Below are positions 30,263 through 43,530 of a DNA stretch of 62,000 nucleotides, in pieces; positions within the stretch are counted from its first letter, which is position 1; every line of letters starts with the position of its first letter. The notes under the pieces are model-generated. The model was not told the DNA's origin, searched no databases, and saw nothing but the letters and a program-made list of their open reading frames with translations. The translations under genes were made by a program, and so were the position numbers. The stretch lies in NCBI GenBank assembly GCA_016946835.1, contig JACVTC010000020.1, forward strand, positions 315,001-377,000, written 5' to 3'. Source of the stretch: Neocallimastix lanati (nom. inval.). Lineage: Eukaryota > Neocallimastigomycota > Neocallimastigomycetes > Neocallimastigales > Neocallimastigaceae.

Positions 30263-31582
30263 ATGAGAATCGCGGATATTTTAAATCTAAATCGTTATAA
30301 TTTACAACGGAAAAACGAAAATAAACTTTATATTCCTCCTAATACAGGAAAAGTGAAATGGCAACATATTTTAATGTTTTCGAGTTCTGTAATTCCAAAA
30401 ATTTATATTCCAGTTATCACTTTTTCAGTATGGACTATCTTATTACAAATATTATACATATTTTTTGGAGAAAATAATTATGTAAAAAGATGTTTTTTCC
30501 CTAGTACCCTTTCTGTTTATCTTGGTTTAGTAGTTTCATTATTACTGGTTTTCCGTAATAATAGTGCTTATGACCGTTATTGGGAAGGCAGAAAGACATG
30601 GGCTAGTATAATTAATCATGCTCGTAATTTGGCCCGTCACATATGGATTTGTATTGATGTTGAAGAAAATGACCCACAAAAGGATGTAAAATTAAACTTA
30701 AAAATGGGTGTTATGCGTTTAATTATTGCCTTAGTTGTTTCTATTAAACATTCTTTAAGAGGAGAATTTGGTTGGGATTATGAGGATTTAGCTGAATTAG
30801 TAAAACATGTACCAAATTTTAATTCTTTATTTACAAAGGCTTCAAAACGTATTTTAAAAATTCTTCCAGTAGAAATTGCATATCATATTGAAAGTTATAT
30901 TTATCTTCAAAAGGACTTACCTGTCCCTATTGTTAATCCTTGCTATGCATCTCTTAATTCTATTATAGAGAATTTTACTTCTTGTGAAAGAATTCTTACT
31001 ACACCAATTCCATTAATATATGGTATTCATATTAAACACGTTGTCGTTTGTTATTTAGCCACCCTTCCATTACAAATTATTCCTACATGTGGATGGGCTT
31101 CAGTCATTATTGTATTATTAACTTCTTTTACCTTCTTTGGTATTGAAGCTATTGGTTCTGAAATTGAAAATCCATTTGGTAATGATGAAAATGATTTAAA
31201 GCTTAATGAATATTGCATACAAATTCAAGAAGAAATTAATGGTATGATGGATTTCTTCCCAAATTCAACAAGTTGTCTAAATTGGTTAGAATTAGAAGAA
31301 ATTAAAGAAAATGACTCTACATCCGATAATGAATTTGTTTCTATACCAATAGATGAAGGTGAAGAAAACAAAACTAGTGGAACTCAACCTCGCATGTTAA
31401 CTAAAAAAGATTTAACAATACGCATGACTCATAAGAATCTTAATTCCTCTTCTTCTAGTTCTAGTTTATTAACAAAAGAAAGGAAAAGTGATTTTATTGG
31501 AAGTATATCAAATATAACTGTTCCTCGTCGTAGTACTACTAATAAAAATAATAAATATGATGATTTTGTGGAACTTGTTTAA
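30263..31582 (+). CDS. bestrophin / UPF0187-family anion channel, intronless
   Basis: Likely chloride-type anion channel of the bestrophin (RFP-TM, YneE-like) superfamily in a cell membrane. One exon, 439 residues, ATG preceded by an A-rich context. Hydrophobic segments at about 43-69 (PKIYIPVITFSVWTILLQIL), 81-97, 255-275 and 278-295. Family hallmarks: FRNNSAYDRYWEGRKTW (97-113), the central ERILTTPIPLIYGIHIKH, and the late FGIEAIGSEIENPFGNDEND, which in bestrophins lies in the cytoplasmic region next to the pore-forming helices. The last about 80 residues are Ser/Thr- and Lys-rich with no recognised domain and may be a regulatory tail. It stands out by having no intron while every neighbouring host gene has six to fifteen exons. 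That may mean retroposition, transfer from bacteria (which encode the family) or simple loss. Confidence 0.9.
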   Translation: MRIADILNLNRYNLQRKNENKLYIPPNTGKVKWQHILMFSSSVIPKIYIPVITFSVWTILLQILYIFFGENNYVKRCFFPSTLSVYLGLVVSLLLVFRNNSAYDRYWEGRKTWASIINHARNLARHIWICIDVEENDPQKDVKLNLKMGVMRLIIALVVSIKHSLRGEFGWDYEDLAELVKHVPNFNSLFTKASKRILKILPVEIAYHIESYIYLQKDLPVPIVNPCYASLNSIIENFTSCERILTTPIPLIYGIHIKHVVVCYLATLPLQIIPTCGWASVIIVLLTSFTFFGIEAIGSEIENPFGNDENDLKLNEYCIQIQEEINGMMDFFPNSTSCLNWLELEEIKENDSTSDNEFVSIPIDEGEENKTSGTQPRMLTKKDLTIRMTHKNLNSSSSSSSLLTKERKSDFIGSISNITVPRRSTTNKNNKYDDFVELV

Positions 31583-32584
31583 AATTTTTAAATTAAAATG
31601 GAACTAAAATTCGCTTCTGTATTATCTGTAACAAAGTATTCAAAGTATAACATAAATAATATCATTCGTGTATATATATAAATATATAAATAATTCCTTC
31701 TTTGTGTAAATATACATATATATATATAAATAATATCATTCCTGTGTATATATGTTTACAATTACAAATATATTAGAAAGCTATAATTTTCATTCTTTAA
31801 ATAATTTTAAATTTTTATTTAGATGTCACTATAAACAGTTTTCTCATAAAATCTTATTAAAGGATTTTGTTCGTTAATCATATTGATATTTTAATATTGT
31901 TGACATTTTTACAACATATATTTATACTTCCAATTTTTTACAATCATTTTTTATATGAAAATTGTTTTTTATTATTATATCAATATATATATAGAATTTA
32001 TTTCTTCATATTTTTTTTATTTAATAATATCAGTAAATATAAATGATCATAATAATTTTAATAAAGATAATATTTAATATAAATGAACATATATATATAA
32101 TTAATATATCTTTTTTTTTTTTGTGTTTAATTTTTGTTTGATATTAACTAAATAATTATCATTATAATTATTTAAACGGAAACAATAAAATTAAAAATAA
32201 ATAATATTTTCTTTTAATCTTTCATTATTTATTACTATTTTTCTTTTAAATACAAATATTGTTCCCCCTCTATAAAAGAAATTAAAATTAACTTTCTTCT
32301 ATATTACATGAATTTAGTTATTAATCATTACTTTGTAATTACATTAATCTCAATTATTATTATTTATTTTATTATTCTATTAAATTATTATTCGATATTA
32401 ATATTAATGTAACTTATAATTCTAATAATTACATTTTATATATTCAAATATTATCGTAATATTGTTATTTTATTATCAATTCTATTATTATTTGTTTTAC
32501 TTAATATAAGTTTCTGTATAAAATTATAAATTTATTTTTAATTTAAAATTTAAAATAATAGAATAATATATATTTCATTTCTCT
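31583..32584. other. intergenic, start of the repeat-rich half
   Basis: Downstream region of the bestrophin-like gene. No gene seen. A short direct repeat of ATAAATAATATCATTC occurs at about 31653 and 31728. Confidence 0.6.
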
Positions 32585-33187
32585 ATTCAATTATAATATT
32601 ACTTTATCTGTTATTTATTAATCTTTATTATTATAAACTACCTATTTGAGAAATAGAGAAATAAATATTTCTATATTTGAAAGGATTTTATTTTAGAAGG
32701 GAAAGTCAAATATTAGAAAAGGGAAAAATATGATTAAAGAAGTAGAGATATTAATAATAATAATAATTATTAGACTTTATTTAATATTTAATGAAATATA
32801 TTTTAGAAGTTAAAATTATATTAATAAAGATATTAATAAAATATTGATTATAAAAATACTAATAAAATATTAATAATATATTTGTATTCAATTATAATAT
32901 TACTTTATCTGTTATTTATTAATCTTTATTATTATAAACTACCTATTTGAGAAATAGAGAAATAAATATTTCTATATTTGAAAGGATTTTATTTTAGAAG
33001 GGAAAGTCAAATATTAGAAAAGGGAAAAATATGATTAAAGAAGTAGAGATATTAATAATAATAATAATTATTAGACTTTATTTAATATTTAATGAAATAT
33101 ATTTTAGAAGTTAAAATTATATTAATTAAGATATTAATAAAATATTGATTATAAAAATACTAATAAAATATTAATAATATATTTGTA
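32585..33187. repeat. 301-bp tandem duplication
   Basis: Copy 1 starts at 32585 and copy 2 at 32886, both with ATTCAATTATAATATTAC. They run in parallel to about 33187 with very few differences (one is A/T near 33126). Part of the unit recurs in inverted orientation at about 40020-40110. Confidence 0.93.
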
Positions 33188-34750
33188 TTTGTTATAGAGT
33201 ATTAATAAAAATATAAGATAAATTATTACAAAGATATCCATTATAAAATTTATTAATAAAAGATAAAAATATAAAATACAATAATAAAAGATTTTTTATA
33301 AGAATATTTATTATCAATTATATTAACAAAATTTGTTATAATAATATTTATTATAAAATATATTAATAAAATATTTGTTTTAAGAATATTTATTGTGAAA
33401 TATATTAATAAAATTTATATATTAAATATTATTAATAATATTTAGTATAAATTATTGATAAAAATTAATAAGAGTTATAGAGCATTAATATTAATAAAAG
33501 TTATAAAATATTTTTAAAATATTGATACAATATTATGATTATTTAGAAGTTTGGTTTATAATTATTTTTATTATTAAGTTAAAGGTTTAAAATTTTGGTT
33601 TACAAATTAATAAATTTTTAATAAATATAATGTACCTTTCCTTTACCCGAAACATATACTATCTTAATTCTATTAGATATAGAATGTGATAATTAGGCGT
33701 TTCAATATTTCGTTAATTTTATTATTTAAATTGTAATTTATAAAAGAATAATTATATAAAAATTAAATTATGTTTTATTGTAATATCGTATATAAATTGT
33801 TAGTTATTAAAATAAATAGATAGATCTTCTCGTGTATTAAAAATATTAAGAATTTTTATAAACTATTAATTAATATATCTAATTTTAATGGTAAATTAGT
33901 AATATTTTTTCTAAAGTAATTTTCACGTTCCCTTTTATACATTTTTCTTAATTTTAACTTTTTCTAAACAATTATTAAATTATTAACATTAAATGTTTAA
34001 ATAATTTATTATATTCTATTGTTATATTTTTGATCTATTTATTATCATTTTTTCTATTAAATACTAAATATTTTATAATTTTTATATTTTAATATTTTTA
34101 TTACTCTTATTATTTTAAATGTAAAAAGTTTTGGATGAGATTATTTTTAAAGGTTTCTTAGTTTGAGTTTAGTTGGTCAGATCATGATGAATGTTATAAA
34201 TTATAACAATTAATTAAAATTATATTATATATTACACTCAAAGTTTTATTATTTAATTAAAAAATATAATATTTGAAATTATGTTTCATTAGAACTTTAT
34301 TTAATATTTTAATAATAAATTTTATTATTATTAATATTAAGTTAATGTTAAGTTATGCTATAATAAATATAATTTTTTTTTGGTTAATAATCTTACAAAG
34401 ATTTTAAAGAATGTAATTTCAAATTTTTTTTATATTAATCTAAAATAATAATTAACGATATAATTAAATAATACATTTAATCTTAATATATTTATACAAG
34501 TATTTTAACTATATAAAAAATAATAATAAAATAATATTGATAAGAATCTTTTAATAAAATAACTCTATAATTATTAATAAAACAATTTAATATCAAAATA
34601 AAATAAAAATAAAATGATTTAAGATATTAAAACTAATTAAAATCTCTTTGGAAATCTTTAGAATTATAAAGAATTCTTTAAAATCTTTTAGAAATCAATT
34701 AATTAACTTATATTATAATAATTTATTATACTAATAAGTTATTTAAAATA
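33188..34750. other. AT-rich degenerate repeat DNA
   Basis: Many short TATTAATAAAA-type units and no coding sequence. The segment 33230-33420 has a loose inverted counterpart at 39600-39840. Confidence 0.55.
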
Positions 34751-37006
34751 TTATAAACTATTACTAATTACTAATGTTCCTGGAGCATTACATAACCATA
34801 ATGGTATTACCAGAATTTGATAGTTCCCAAAAGTCGTGGTAAAGTTTGCTTTTGGAATATCTTTTGGGTTCATTTGAATTTGATAGAACCCTGAAAATAG
34901 ATCAATAGTAGTAAACACTTTAATTGTTCGTCCTATAAAGAAAAGAATATCATCAATTAGAGGAATGAAATAAGCATCCAATGGAGTAACGTTGTTCAAC
35001 TTCCGATAATCCACGCACATACACCACTTGCCATTTTTTTTAAGTACTAATATGACAGGTGACGACCATGGTGAATTAGAGGGTTCAATTTATTTATTGT
35101 TAAGTAATTTGGTAATTTTAACCTTTAATGCCTCGGATTAAGCTTTGGATAAACGGTAGGCTTTTTGTTTAATTGGTAAAGTGTCTTTTTCTAATGTGAT
35201 AGAGTGTAAATAATAACTTTGATTCGCCTAATTCTTCTATACTTATTGCTAATACTTCCTTGTAGTCATTAAAAAGGTATCTAATTACCTTCGAATTCTT
35301 CTAGGAACCTGTTTTAAAATATTTCCAAGTAGAGCTTCTTTCTCTTCGCTGCACAGCATGACTAATGATAACTAGGCAGATTTTTCTTTTAAATTTCTCT
35401 TTTCACAAATGAAGCAATGAAGTAAAGAATCGTTTGTTAAATCAATCTAATTATTTTTGTCATGGATATCTTCCTTAAAATCTGTTTGAACTTCTTCTTC
35501 AATGGTTTGAGCTTAGTCTTCACTAGTTTGAACTTCTTCATCTGAAGATGAAGGTGTTATTTTCATCAAAGTTTTATCGTCATTCATGTTACAATGGTAG
35601 TTGTCATAAGGATTAATAAATAATTTGTTTTCTTTAAATGTTTTATAATCTACTAATACATAATACAATCCTTGATTCTCATCGATTACCTGAATACGTC
35701 TGAAATCGCAAGATTACCAAAGGTTACCGTTAAAACGTATAATTCCAAAGACATTCTAGTCTTAGAAGTTACTTGGATGATATTATTAGTGGTAAATCCA
35801 AAAGGTGTTATTTCCTTTAACTTCTTTAGGAAACTACGTGTTACGATATTGATACTCGCACACGTGTCGAGAAATTCAAAGCCATTTATGTCATTGATTA
35901 GGCACTCTGTAGTTGCTATTCCTTATTGATGGTTGGGCTATAGCTGAAACATCAATTTCATTTAATACCTCAGTTTTTAGTACAGGATTCTGAAACATCG
36001 GGGATGGTTCTGGAACTTGTTCATGGTTTTGTGGTGATGAGATGGAAACTGGATTATCTTTTAACGAAGTAATTTTTGTGTATGGTTTAGTTTAGTTAGA
36101 AGTTTATCAGATCTATTTCTGCTGACGGCGGTAGCAACTAGATCTTCGGTTTGGGTAGAGGAAGTTTTCCTTTTTCCTTCAATTAGTTTAAAGATCTTCT
36201 ATTTTCTTCTAACTTACCGAATTCCTCCATCTCAGCAAGTTCCTTATAAGAGTAAGGGCATAACTTCATTACATATCCTAATTGATATAGCATTTGTAGC
36301 ATCAATATTTTTTGTTTTTATTAACTTTCTTGTTTTCAATTTTTCCTGTTCTGTTTGATTGATTGCTCCTAACATCATTCCTACTTTATGTATAATTACT
36401 TCTACATAACCTAAATAGATGTTGGTGGCTTCCTTTGTTAGCCGAATAAATGGTAGTGAAAACCTTATCACTAGAGAAATTTTTAGCGTTCGTCTCAGTT
36501 CTCTCGGCCAATTCAACTTCCTCAAAGACTTCCTCTAAGTCAATACATTGATTGGTAGTCACTTTTGCCCTCGTGTATGGTCTATATGAAATGGATTTAG
36601 CGTAATCATTGACAGTAATAAATTCTTGGTATAACCTTGGCAGATTATTATACAACTTCTTGTATCTCCAGTTGAAGTTTTTAATAATCTCATTCTTTTT
36701 TTTTTTTATTTTTTGTAATCTTTTTCACTTCAACTGAGGAGTCAATTCTAATGCATCTTCTAGGACCTTTTTCACTTATTTAACTTTAGGATAAACTTCT
36801 TCACCATCTTCGTTAGTACTAACTAAGTCTTGAAGAACACCTCGTAGCTTTCCTTCTACACACTCGATAGCCCAAGTATATATTAAAGATGGAGTGTTAA
36901 TATCCGCTAACTTCATTAGTCTAACGAATTCTTAGGACCAAGTGTCAACATATTTGCCAGATTCATCCAATCTGGGTAAAAGATCTTCCAATTTCATGAT
37001 TTTCAT
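34751..37006 (-). pseudogene. Ty3-type gag-pol wreck
   Basis: Gag begins at 37006 (KLEDLLPRLDESGKYVDTW) and aligns along its length with the gag of the complete element at 59836-61017 (VRLMKLADI; LYNNLPRLYQEFITVNDY), but TAA/TGA stops interrupt it. A protease remnant near 35850-35885 reads EFLDTCASINIV. Reverse transcriptase survives at 34751-35020 (MCVDYRKLNNVTPLDAYF, TIDLFSGFYQIQMNPKD, NAPGT). RNase H and integrase are absent to the left. It is long dead: stops and frame changes occur throughout. Confidence 0.9.
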
Positions 37007-37335
37007 ATTATTAACTTTGTGATTATTTCTAATTAAATATTATTATTATTATTATTACAATATTTTTTTTTATTAAATTTAATTTTTTTATTAAATTTAA
37101 TTTTTTTATTAAATTTTAATTTTTTTTTATTAAGATTATTATTTTTTTTTAATTAAATTTTTTTTTATTAATTTTTTTTATTAAATTTTTTTTATTAAAT
37201 TTTTTTATTAAATTTTTTTTATTATATTTATTTTTTCTTTATTATTACTAAATTTATTTATTTTTTTTCAATTACTCATCCATCAATCTTTCAAATTTAA
37301 TAATTTTATAATCTTTTCATATTATTACTATTTTG

Positions 37336-37354
37336 TGTCCTGCAGAGCTCGCCA
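37336..37354 (-). promoter_or_regulatory. possible tRNA primer-binding site of the decayed Ty3 element
   Basis: On the minus strand a TGGCGAGCTCTGCAGGAC block follows the proposed LTR end after about 30 nt and is complementary to a tRNA-like 3' end terminating in CCA. It is an island of higher GC in AT-rich DNA. Confidence 0.35.
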
Positions 37355-37386
37355 GATTTTGATGCAACACAAGTTAACTATCAAAA

Positions 37387-37756
37387 TGTTAGTAATAATA
37401 TATCCGATTATTTTTATATATCATGGGAAAGAGAGAGTTTTAATTATTTTATTTTCATAATTTCTTAAATATATAATATTCCATCAATTTGATTTGTTAA
37501 AATAATAAAATTTTTAATTTAATTGGTTTCAAATTTAAATATAAAAATAATATAAATCATTAATATAAAATTATAAGAAAATATTAATAAAAATTATTAT
37601 AAGGTATTGATATATGATTATTATAAAGTATTAATATAAAACTATTATAAAATATTGATATATGATTATTATAAAGTATTGTTGAAATATATTATATTTT
37701 TTTAAATATATAATTGAATATCTTATAATTTTTCATTTTTTCATTGTCTCGTACCA
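37387..37756 (-). repeat. probable diverged 5' LTR of the decayed Ty3 element
   Basis: In plus orientation it starts TGTTAG, shares TTATTTTTATATAT plus a GGGAAAG block with the start of the 561-bp LTRs of the complete element, and ends CGTACCA as they do. It lies just outside the gag start of the decayed copy, as a 5' LTR should. Confidence 0.45.
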
Positions 37757-38557
37757 CAATTATGTTATAGTTCGAAGGATAACACATAATTTTAAAATAA
37801 TCACAAACTATTTTATTTGTTTTATAATCTTATTTTACTTATATTTTATATTTATTTATACAATAATTATTTTATTTTTTTATTTTTATTATTTATTTTT
37901 ATTATTTATTTTTATTATTTATTTTTATTATTTATTTTTATTATTTATTTTTATTATTTATTTTTATAATTTATTTTTATTATTTATTTTTATTTTCTAA
38001 AAATTATTTCTTTTATTTCTTTTATTTTTTTTTTTGTTCATTTTTTTATTTTCCTATCAATTTAAACATCTTTATATTTTTTTCAATAATTAAAGTTTTG
38101 AAAAGCCATTCAAAAAGATGGAAAAAGATAGAAAAGAACAGGAAATTTGAATAAATTTTATATTATTAATAATTTTTGTTTATATTTTAATAAATATTTA
38201 ACTTCTATAACTATTTATTAATAAATTACTAGATACATATAATTAATTATAATAATAATATAAAGTAATGATAATTTTTGTAAACATACAGAAATAAAAA
38301 TTGAAGTAGGGTGTATTTAATTATTTTAAGGGTACTTTTAATAATTAATATTGTAATGATGTAATATGATTAGAATATTAATAGAAACTTATTTAGGTTT
38401 TTCTTCTAATCTTTTCCTAAATAAGAAATTTATACTATAAGAAAGACTATATTTAATTTAGAATTATAAAAATAATAAATAGAGACTCTTAAGTTTAAGA
38501 AATTAAGAGTTATTATTATAAGAAAAATAATAATAACAATAAAATTTTTTAAATTAA

Positions 38558-38591
<34 letters not shown>

Positions 38592-38660
38592 TAATTTTTT
38601 TTAAAATAATTTGTATTTATTATTTTTTTTTTAAAAAAAAAATAAATAAATTGAATTCAT
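37757..38660. repeat. diverged copy of the foldback arm
   Basis: Starts directly at the proposed LTR end. At 38395-38600 it shares TTTTTCTTCTAATCTTTTCC, a CTCTTAA...TTAAGAG hairpin (about 38487-38511) and a following TTATTATTATAA with the arm at 52620-52800. The internal order and spacing from the LTR end are similar. Confidence 0.5.
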
Positions 38661-39099
38661 CTAAATTTTCTTGCAATAAATTCGATTTTCTTTATTTATA
38701 AACCAATTTTAAAATTTCTCAATTTTAATTAATAATAATATTATTAAAATAAAATTGTAGTTTAGAAATTGTAATAAATGAATTTTTATTTCAATTTCTA
38801 ACAAATTATTGATAACGAATGAAATTATAAAATCAAATATTATAATAAAAATTATTTAAAAAAATTCATTTTAACCTTACATCAGATTAAATTATATAAA
38901 CCTTAAATAATTCTACCTTAATAAAATTAAAATTAAAAATTAATCATGATCTTCTATAAAAATTGTATTGCTAGAAAATATTGTAAAAATTTTAAAAGAC
39001 AACTTTTAATAATCTTATTCTTATCAATGATATTATTTCTTTATATTCTTTATTGTTATTCTTTTATTTTATTATTCTTTATTCCTTTATTTCTATAAT

Positions 39100-39285
39100 A
39101 AAATATATTTATTCTTTTATTTCTTTTGATATATTATAATACATTTATTCTTTTATTTCTTTTGATATATTATATAATATATTTATTCTTTTATTTCTTT
39201 TGATATATTATATAATATATTTATTCTTTTATTTCTTTTGATATATTATATAATATATTTATTCTTTTATTTCTATAATTCAATC
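39100..39285. repeat. tandem repeat, unit about 40 bp
   Basis: Four to five copies of a unit containing TTTATTCTTTTATTTCTTTT followed by GATATATTAT. Confidence 0.85.
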
Positions 39286-39599
39286 TGATTTAAGATTAAA
39301 AATTAATTTTTAAATAAATTTTATTATAATATTTGAATTTATAATTTCACTTTTCATCATTGATGATACAACATATCATAAAAAATACATTAATTCCCAA
39401 ATTAAAACTTTAAACTTTTAATTACTTAATAATAGAAATAATATTAATATTTTATCAATATCTTATGAATACTTTATAGCTTTTATTAATATTTTATAAC
39501 TTTTATTCAATATTTTATAACTTTTATTAATAATAATATTCTATAACTATTATTATTTTTTAACGATAGTATATACTAAATATTATAAATATTTTATAA

Positions 39600-40110
39600 A
39601 TATTTTAAAATAATAAATTTTAATAATAAATCTTATAATAAATATTCATATAGTAAATCTTTATTAATATATTTTATAACTATTCTTATAATAAATCTTA
39701 TTTTTATTAATATTTACAATAAATATTCTAATAATAAATTTTATTAATATGTTTTATAATAAATATTATTTTATTAATATTTTAAATAATATATATATTT
39801 TTTAAATATTTTATTAATAAATTCTGGAAATGGATATTCCACCTTTATAATAATATATTTTATGTTTTAATTAATATTTTATAACAAATACATAACATTT
39901 TTTATAATAAAAACTTTATTAATATTCTTATTAATACTCTTATAATAACTATTAATATTTTATTAACTTCCTAACAATTATTAAGTTCAATAATAAATAT
40001 TTTAATATCTTTACTACCCAATCAACATTTTCCCTTTTCCCTACATTGGACTTTCCCTTTCAAAATAAAATCCTGGCAAATACAGAAATATTTCTTCTGT
40101 ATAATAAAAT
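39600..40110. repeat. inverted counterpart of the 32.6-33.4 kb repeat
   Basis: The reverse complement of 40020-40110 matches the block around 32665-32730 (ATATTTCTGTATTTG, GGATTTTATTTT, GGGAAAGTC, AAAAGGGAAAA). Weaker inverted similarity extends to 39780-39840 against 33230-33260. The decayed Ty3 copy lies between the two. Confidence 0.55.
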
Positions 40111-41639
40111 AAAAAAAATAGAATAGTAATATAATAAATAATAAATAAAATATTATTATAGTTAAATACAGAAAATAAATATATTATTAAAACTTTCTGA
40201 ATACAATTATAAATTTATTTTTTATTTAAAATATTAGAATAAATGAAACAAACAATAATAGAATAGTTAATAATAAAAATAACAATATTACAATAATAGA
40301 TGAATAAATAAAATTTAATAATTAGAATAATAAATTATGCTAATGTTAGAATTGAATGATAATTAATTATAATAGTATAATAAATAATATTAATAATAAC
40401 CAATATTAAATATAATAATAAGATAATAATTAATAATTAAAAATTCATGTAATATAAAAGGATGAAATTTTTTTTCTTTTTTAAAAAGGAACAATAAATT
40501 TGAATGATAAATTTGAACAATAAATTTATATTTAAAAATAATAATTTTGTTTAAAAATAATTAAATAAAAAAAATATTAATAATATTATTTGTTTTTTTA
40601 TTGTTTCTGTTTAAGTTAAATATATTAATAATTATTTAGTTAATAAAATTAAATTATTGATTAGAAAATACAGGTGTTCACGTATCAAGGTATCAGGTTT
40701 GAGGATACGGTACCACCATAAATACCATAATTTAGTGAAGGTTAGGTTAGAAATTATTAAATGAAATCTCATTGGTTAATAACAATTTAGTAATTATATA
40801 TATAATTAGTATTAATAATAATTTAAAGAACGGTTCTTTTATTAATATTAATTTAGTTTCATTAATAATTTAACCCAATAAACATGTTTATTAGTATAGT
40901 TTAGTGTAATTTTATATTTAGTTTACATTAATAGTATTAGAGATTTTATTAATTAATTATATTTTATTGAATGATTTTATTATATTTTAACTAGTTTATA
41001 AATATTTTATATTGATGAATAATAAATAATGTATTTTCATTGATGAATGATAATAAATACATAAAATAAATAAATTAAATATTGAAGTGTGAATATTATT
41101 ATTGTGTATATTATTCTATATAATATTAGAATATATTATTTTGTCAATTATTCCCTACTGTTCTTTTCTTTATAAAATAAAATAAAAATTGATATTAATG
41201 TTTTATAAATATCACTTATCAAATTTAATACAGAATGAACAAATAATACTAATTGTACTAAAATAATAAAATTATTCTAACCTTATAGATTATTCTATTC
41301 TATATAATTGAGACTTTTCAATATTCTTTAAATCTAATAGAAATATTAATAAATCACCAATTAACTTATAATTCCTTATTAAATTATCTAGCCTATTCCG
41401 TTATATTATATTAAAATCTTTAACTAAGAATATTGTCCTTGCCCACCCAATATATTAATATTATATTTCTTATGTTATATTTTGTATTGAAAATAATCAA
41501 ATCTTTTTATTATTAAAATTTTCATTATCAATTTAAATTTATTTTTAACTACTAAATTTAACTAAACCACAATAAAATATTCTGTATAATTTTTTTTTTA
41601 GGTAGAAAATTTAGGTTAGAAATGTGACAAATATTAGTT
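40111..41639. other. no gene seen
   Basis: AT-rich. A short higher-GC island at 40675-40750 with nested GGTATCA/GATACGGTACC inversions may be a relic transposon end, but no pair was found. Confidence 0.5.
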
Positions 41640-41880
41640 ATAATTGAAATTCACTAATAGATCAATTTCGTAATTGACAAAATTTATATTAAATTTGATT
41701 TTTATTATAAAAATAAATATTATGAATATTAAGTAATTAGAAACAAAAGGGTTTGGACTAATTTATTAAAAGATAATTTAACTTAACCCTTAATAAATTA
41801 ATAAAAATAAATAGAAAAAAGTTTTACAATAACTTGAAAAATAATAGAAATACCATATTGTGATTTTAGCTTGTGTAACC
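41640..41880. repeat. dispersed direct repeat, copy 1
   Basis: About 240 bp similar to 43290-43530 in the same orientation. Shared blocks: AATTCACTAATAGATCAATT, ATATTATGAATATTAA, AAAGGGTTTGGACT, AACCCTTAA and a terminal ATCATATTGT-like block. Confidence 0.8.
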
Positions 41881-43289
41881 ATGAATCCTACAACAGAAAA
41901 TTATAAAAAATTTTCAAAATATTTAATAATTCAAGAAATTAATTTGAAATTAAAGATGGATTTAATTTCAATTATCTTAATTATCCACTTCCATCTTATT
42001 TTAAGAAATAAAAATTATAAATTTGTCCTGTATTTTTTAATTTTTGTTTTAATTCTATTTAAAATAATTTTTTTTGTATATATTGTAAAAAAACTTTATT
42101 ATTTTTAAATTCGTCAATTTTTTCGTTTTCATTCAAAAGAATTTTTTTATAATTCTCTTTTTCTAATAAAATTTTGAAATTTATTTTTAATTTGTATATC
42201 TTTAATGTCTTCATTATTTCCATTTTTGAAATTTGGAATTTCAATATTTTAATCTCATAAAAAATGAAATTCAATGTCATTTTCTGAATTTTTATTTAAT
42301 ATTTATATTGAATATCAAAAAATTTTATTCTATTTTTATTTATCTTTTGATCTTCATAAAATAATGTAATTTCTTCAAATGTAAATATAATTAAATGGAA
42401 ATCTTTTTGAAAAAGAATTTCAAAGTCTTATTCTATATTTTTGATTTTTTACTAAAACTCTAATGTCAAATTTTTTATTAGTTTTTTATTTAAAGGTATT
42501 ATAAAAATACTTAAAATCTCCTGAATTGTCGTAACCTTTTTTTTTTAATAATGTTTTAATATATTAATATTAATATCATTATCTATTTTATTGATACAAT
42601 TAGAAGTTTAAAATAATTAATTATTGATTAAAAAGTTAATTTTTTCTTAATTAATATAAATAATTTTGATTTAGTAAATATATAAGAATAAAAAAAATGG
42701 TTAAGAAATATGGTGTATGTTAATTTCATTTTTTAAAATTTTAAATTAAAAATAAATTTAATCAATAAAATTAGTTTAGTAATATTAAAATATGAATTTA
42801 TAAAATTTAGTATTTAACTAAATGAATTAAAATTAAATAATTAAATAATTTTAAATAAATAAATAAAATTATTTATATTAATAAATTAAATAATAAATAT
42901 AACTTCTCCCAGTAAGAGATACTGAACCAGACGTATTTTATCATTTTTCATAAAAATATTATTAATAATTTCATTAAAATTTTTCATAAAAACATTAAGA
43001 TTGGTAAAATTATTGAATTTTTTAATTAAAAATTTTTCTCAAATTGCGTTACACTAAATTATATATTAACAAATATAAAATTCAATAAGTTATTAAGAAA
43101 TATATCAATTTTTATAAATTATTCAATTTCAATTCAAAAAATTAGTTTTAAAATATTCACTTTAACTACCTACAAATTATTATTAAATTAAAATTAATTT
43201 AAACTTTAAATTATATTAATTTGGTTATTGACACCTGGAATTCGATTTTCCTTAGGGGAGCGATATCACGAATATTAGTGGATTTAGAA
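41881..43289. other. AT-rich segment between the direct repeats
   Basis: No gene is supported. The frames at 41860-42108 and 42059-42280 are low-complexity Ile/Lys/Phe stretches without recognisable features. Confidence 0.55.
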
Positions 43290-43530
43290 TTAAAATTCAC
43301 TAATAGATCAATTGAAATTTAATTTTGTTATTGACAAAATTATTTTAAATTCGATCAATTATAAAAAAAAAATATTATGAATATTAAATAATTAGAAACC
43401 AAAGGGTTTGGACTCATCTATTAAAGATAATTTAATTTAACCCTTAAGAAATTGTTAAAAATATTTAGAAGAAAAACATTGATAACTCGACAAATAATGG
43501 AAATATCATATTGTAATTTCCCGCTAAAAT
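43290..43530. repeat. dispersed direct repeat, copy 2
   Basis: Partner of 41640-41880, about 1.65 kb downstream; diverged by substitutions and small indels. Confidence 0.8.

Noticed and set aside
34751-37006. RIP-like C-to-T mutation as the cause of decay in the Ty3 wreck
   Set aside because: Several stops could be CAA to TAA, but frame changes are as frequent and no close intact copy allows counting of transitions.
41860-42280. Two short overlapping frames on opposite strands
   Set aside because: Ile/Lys/Phe composition of AT-rich DNA; no domain, no splice structure.
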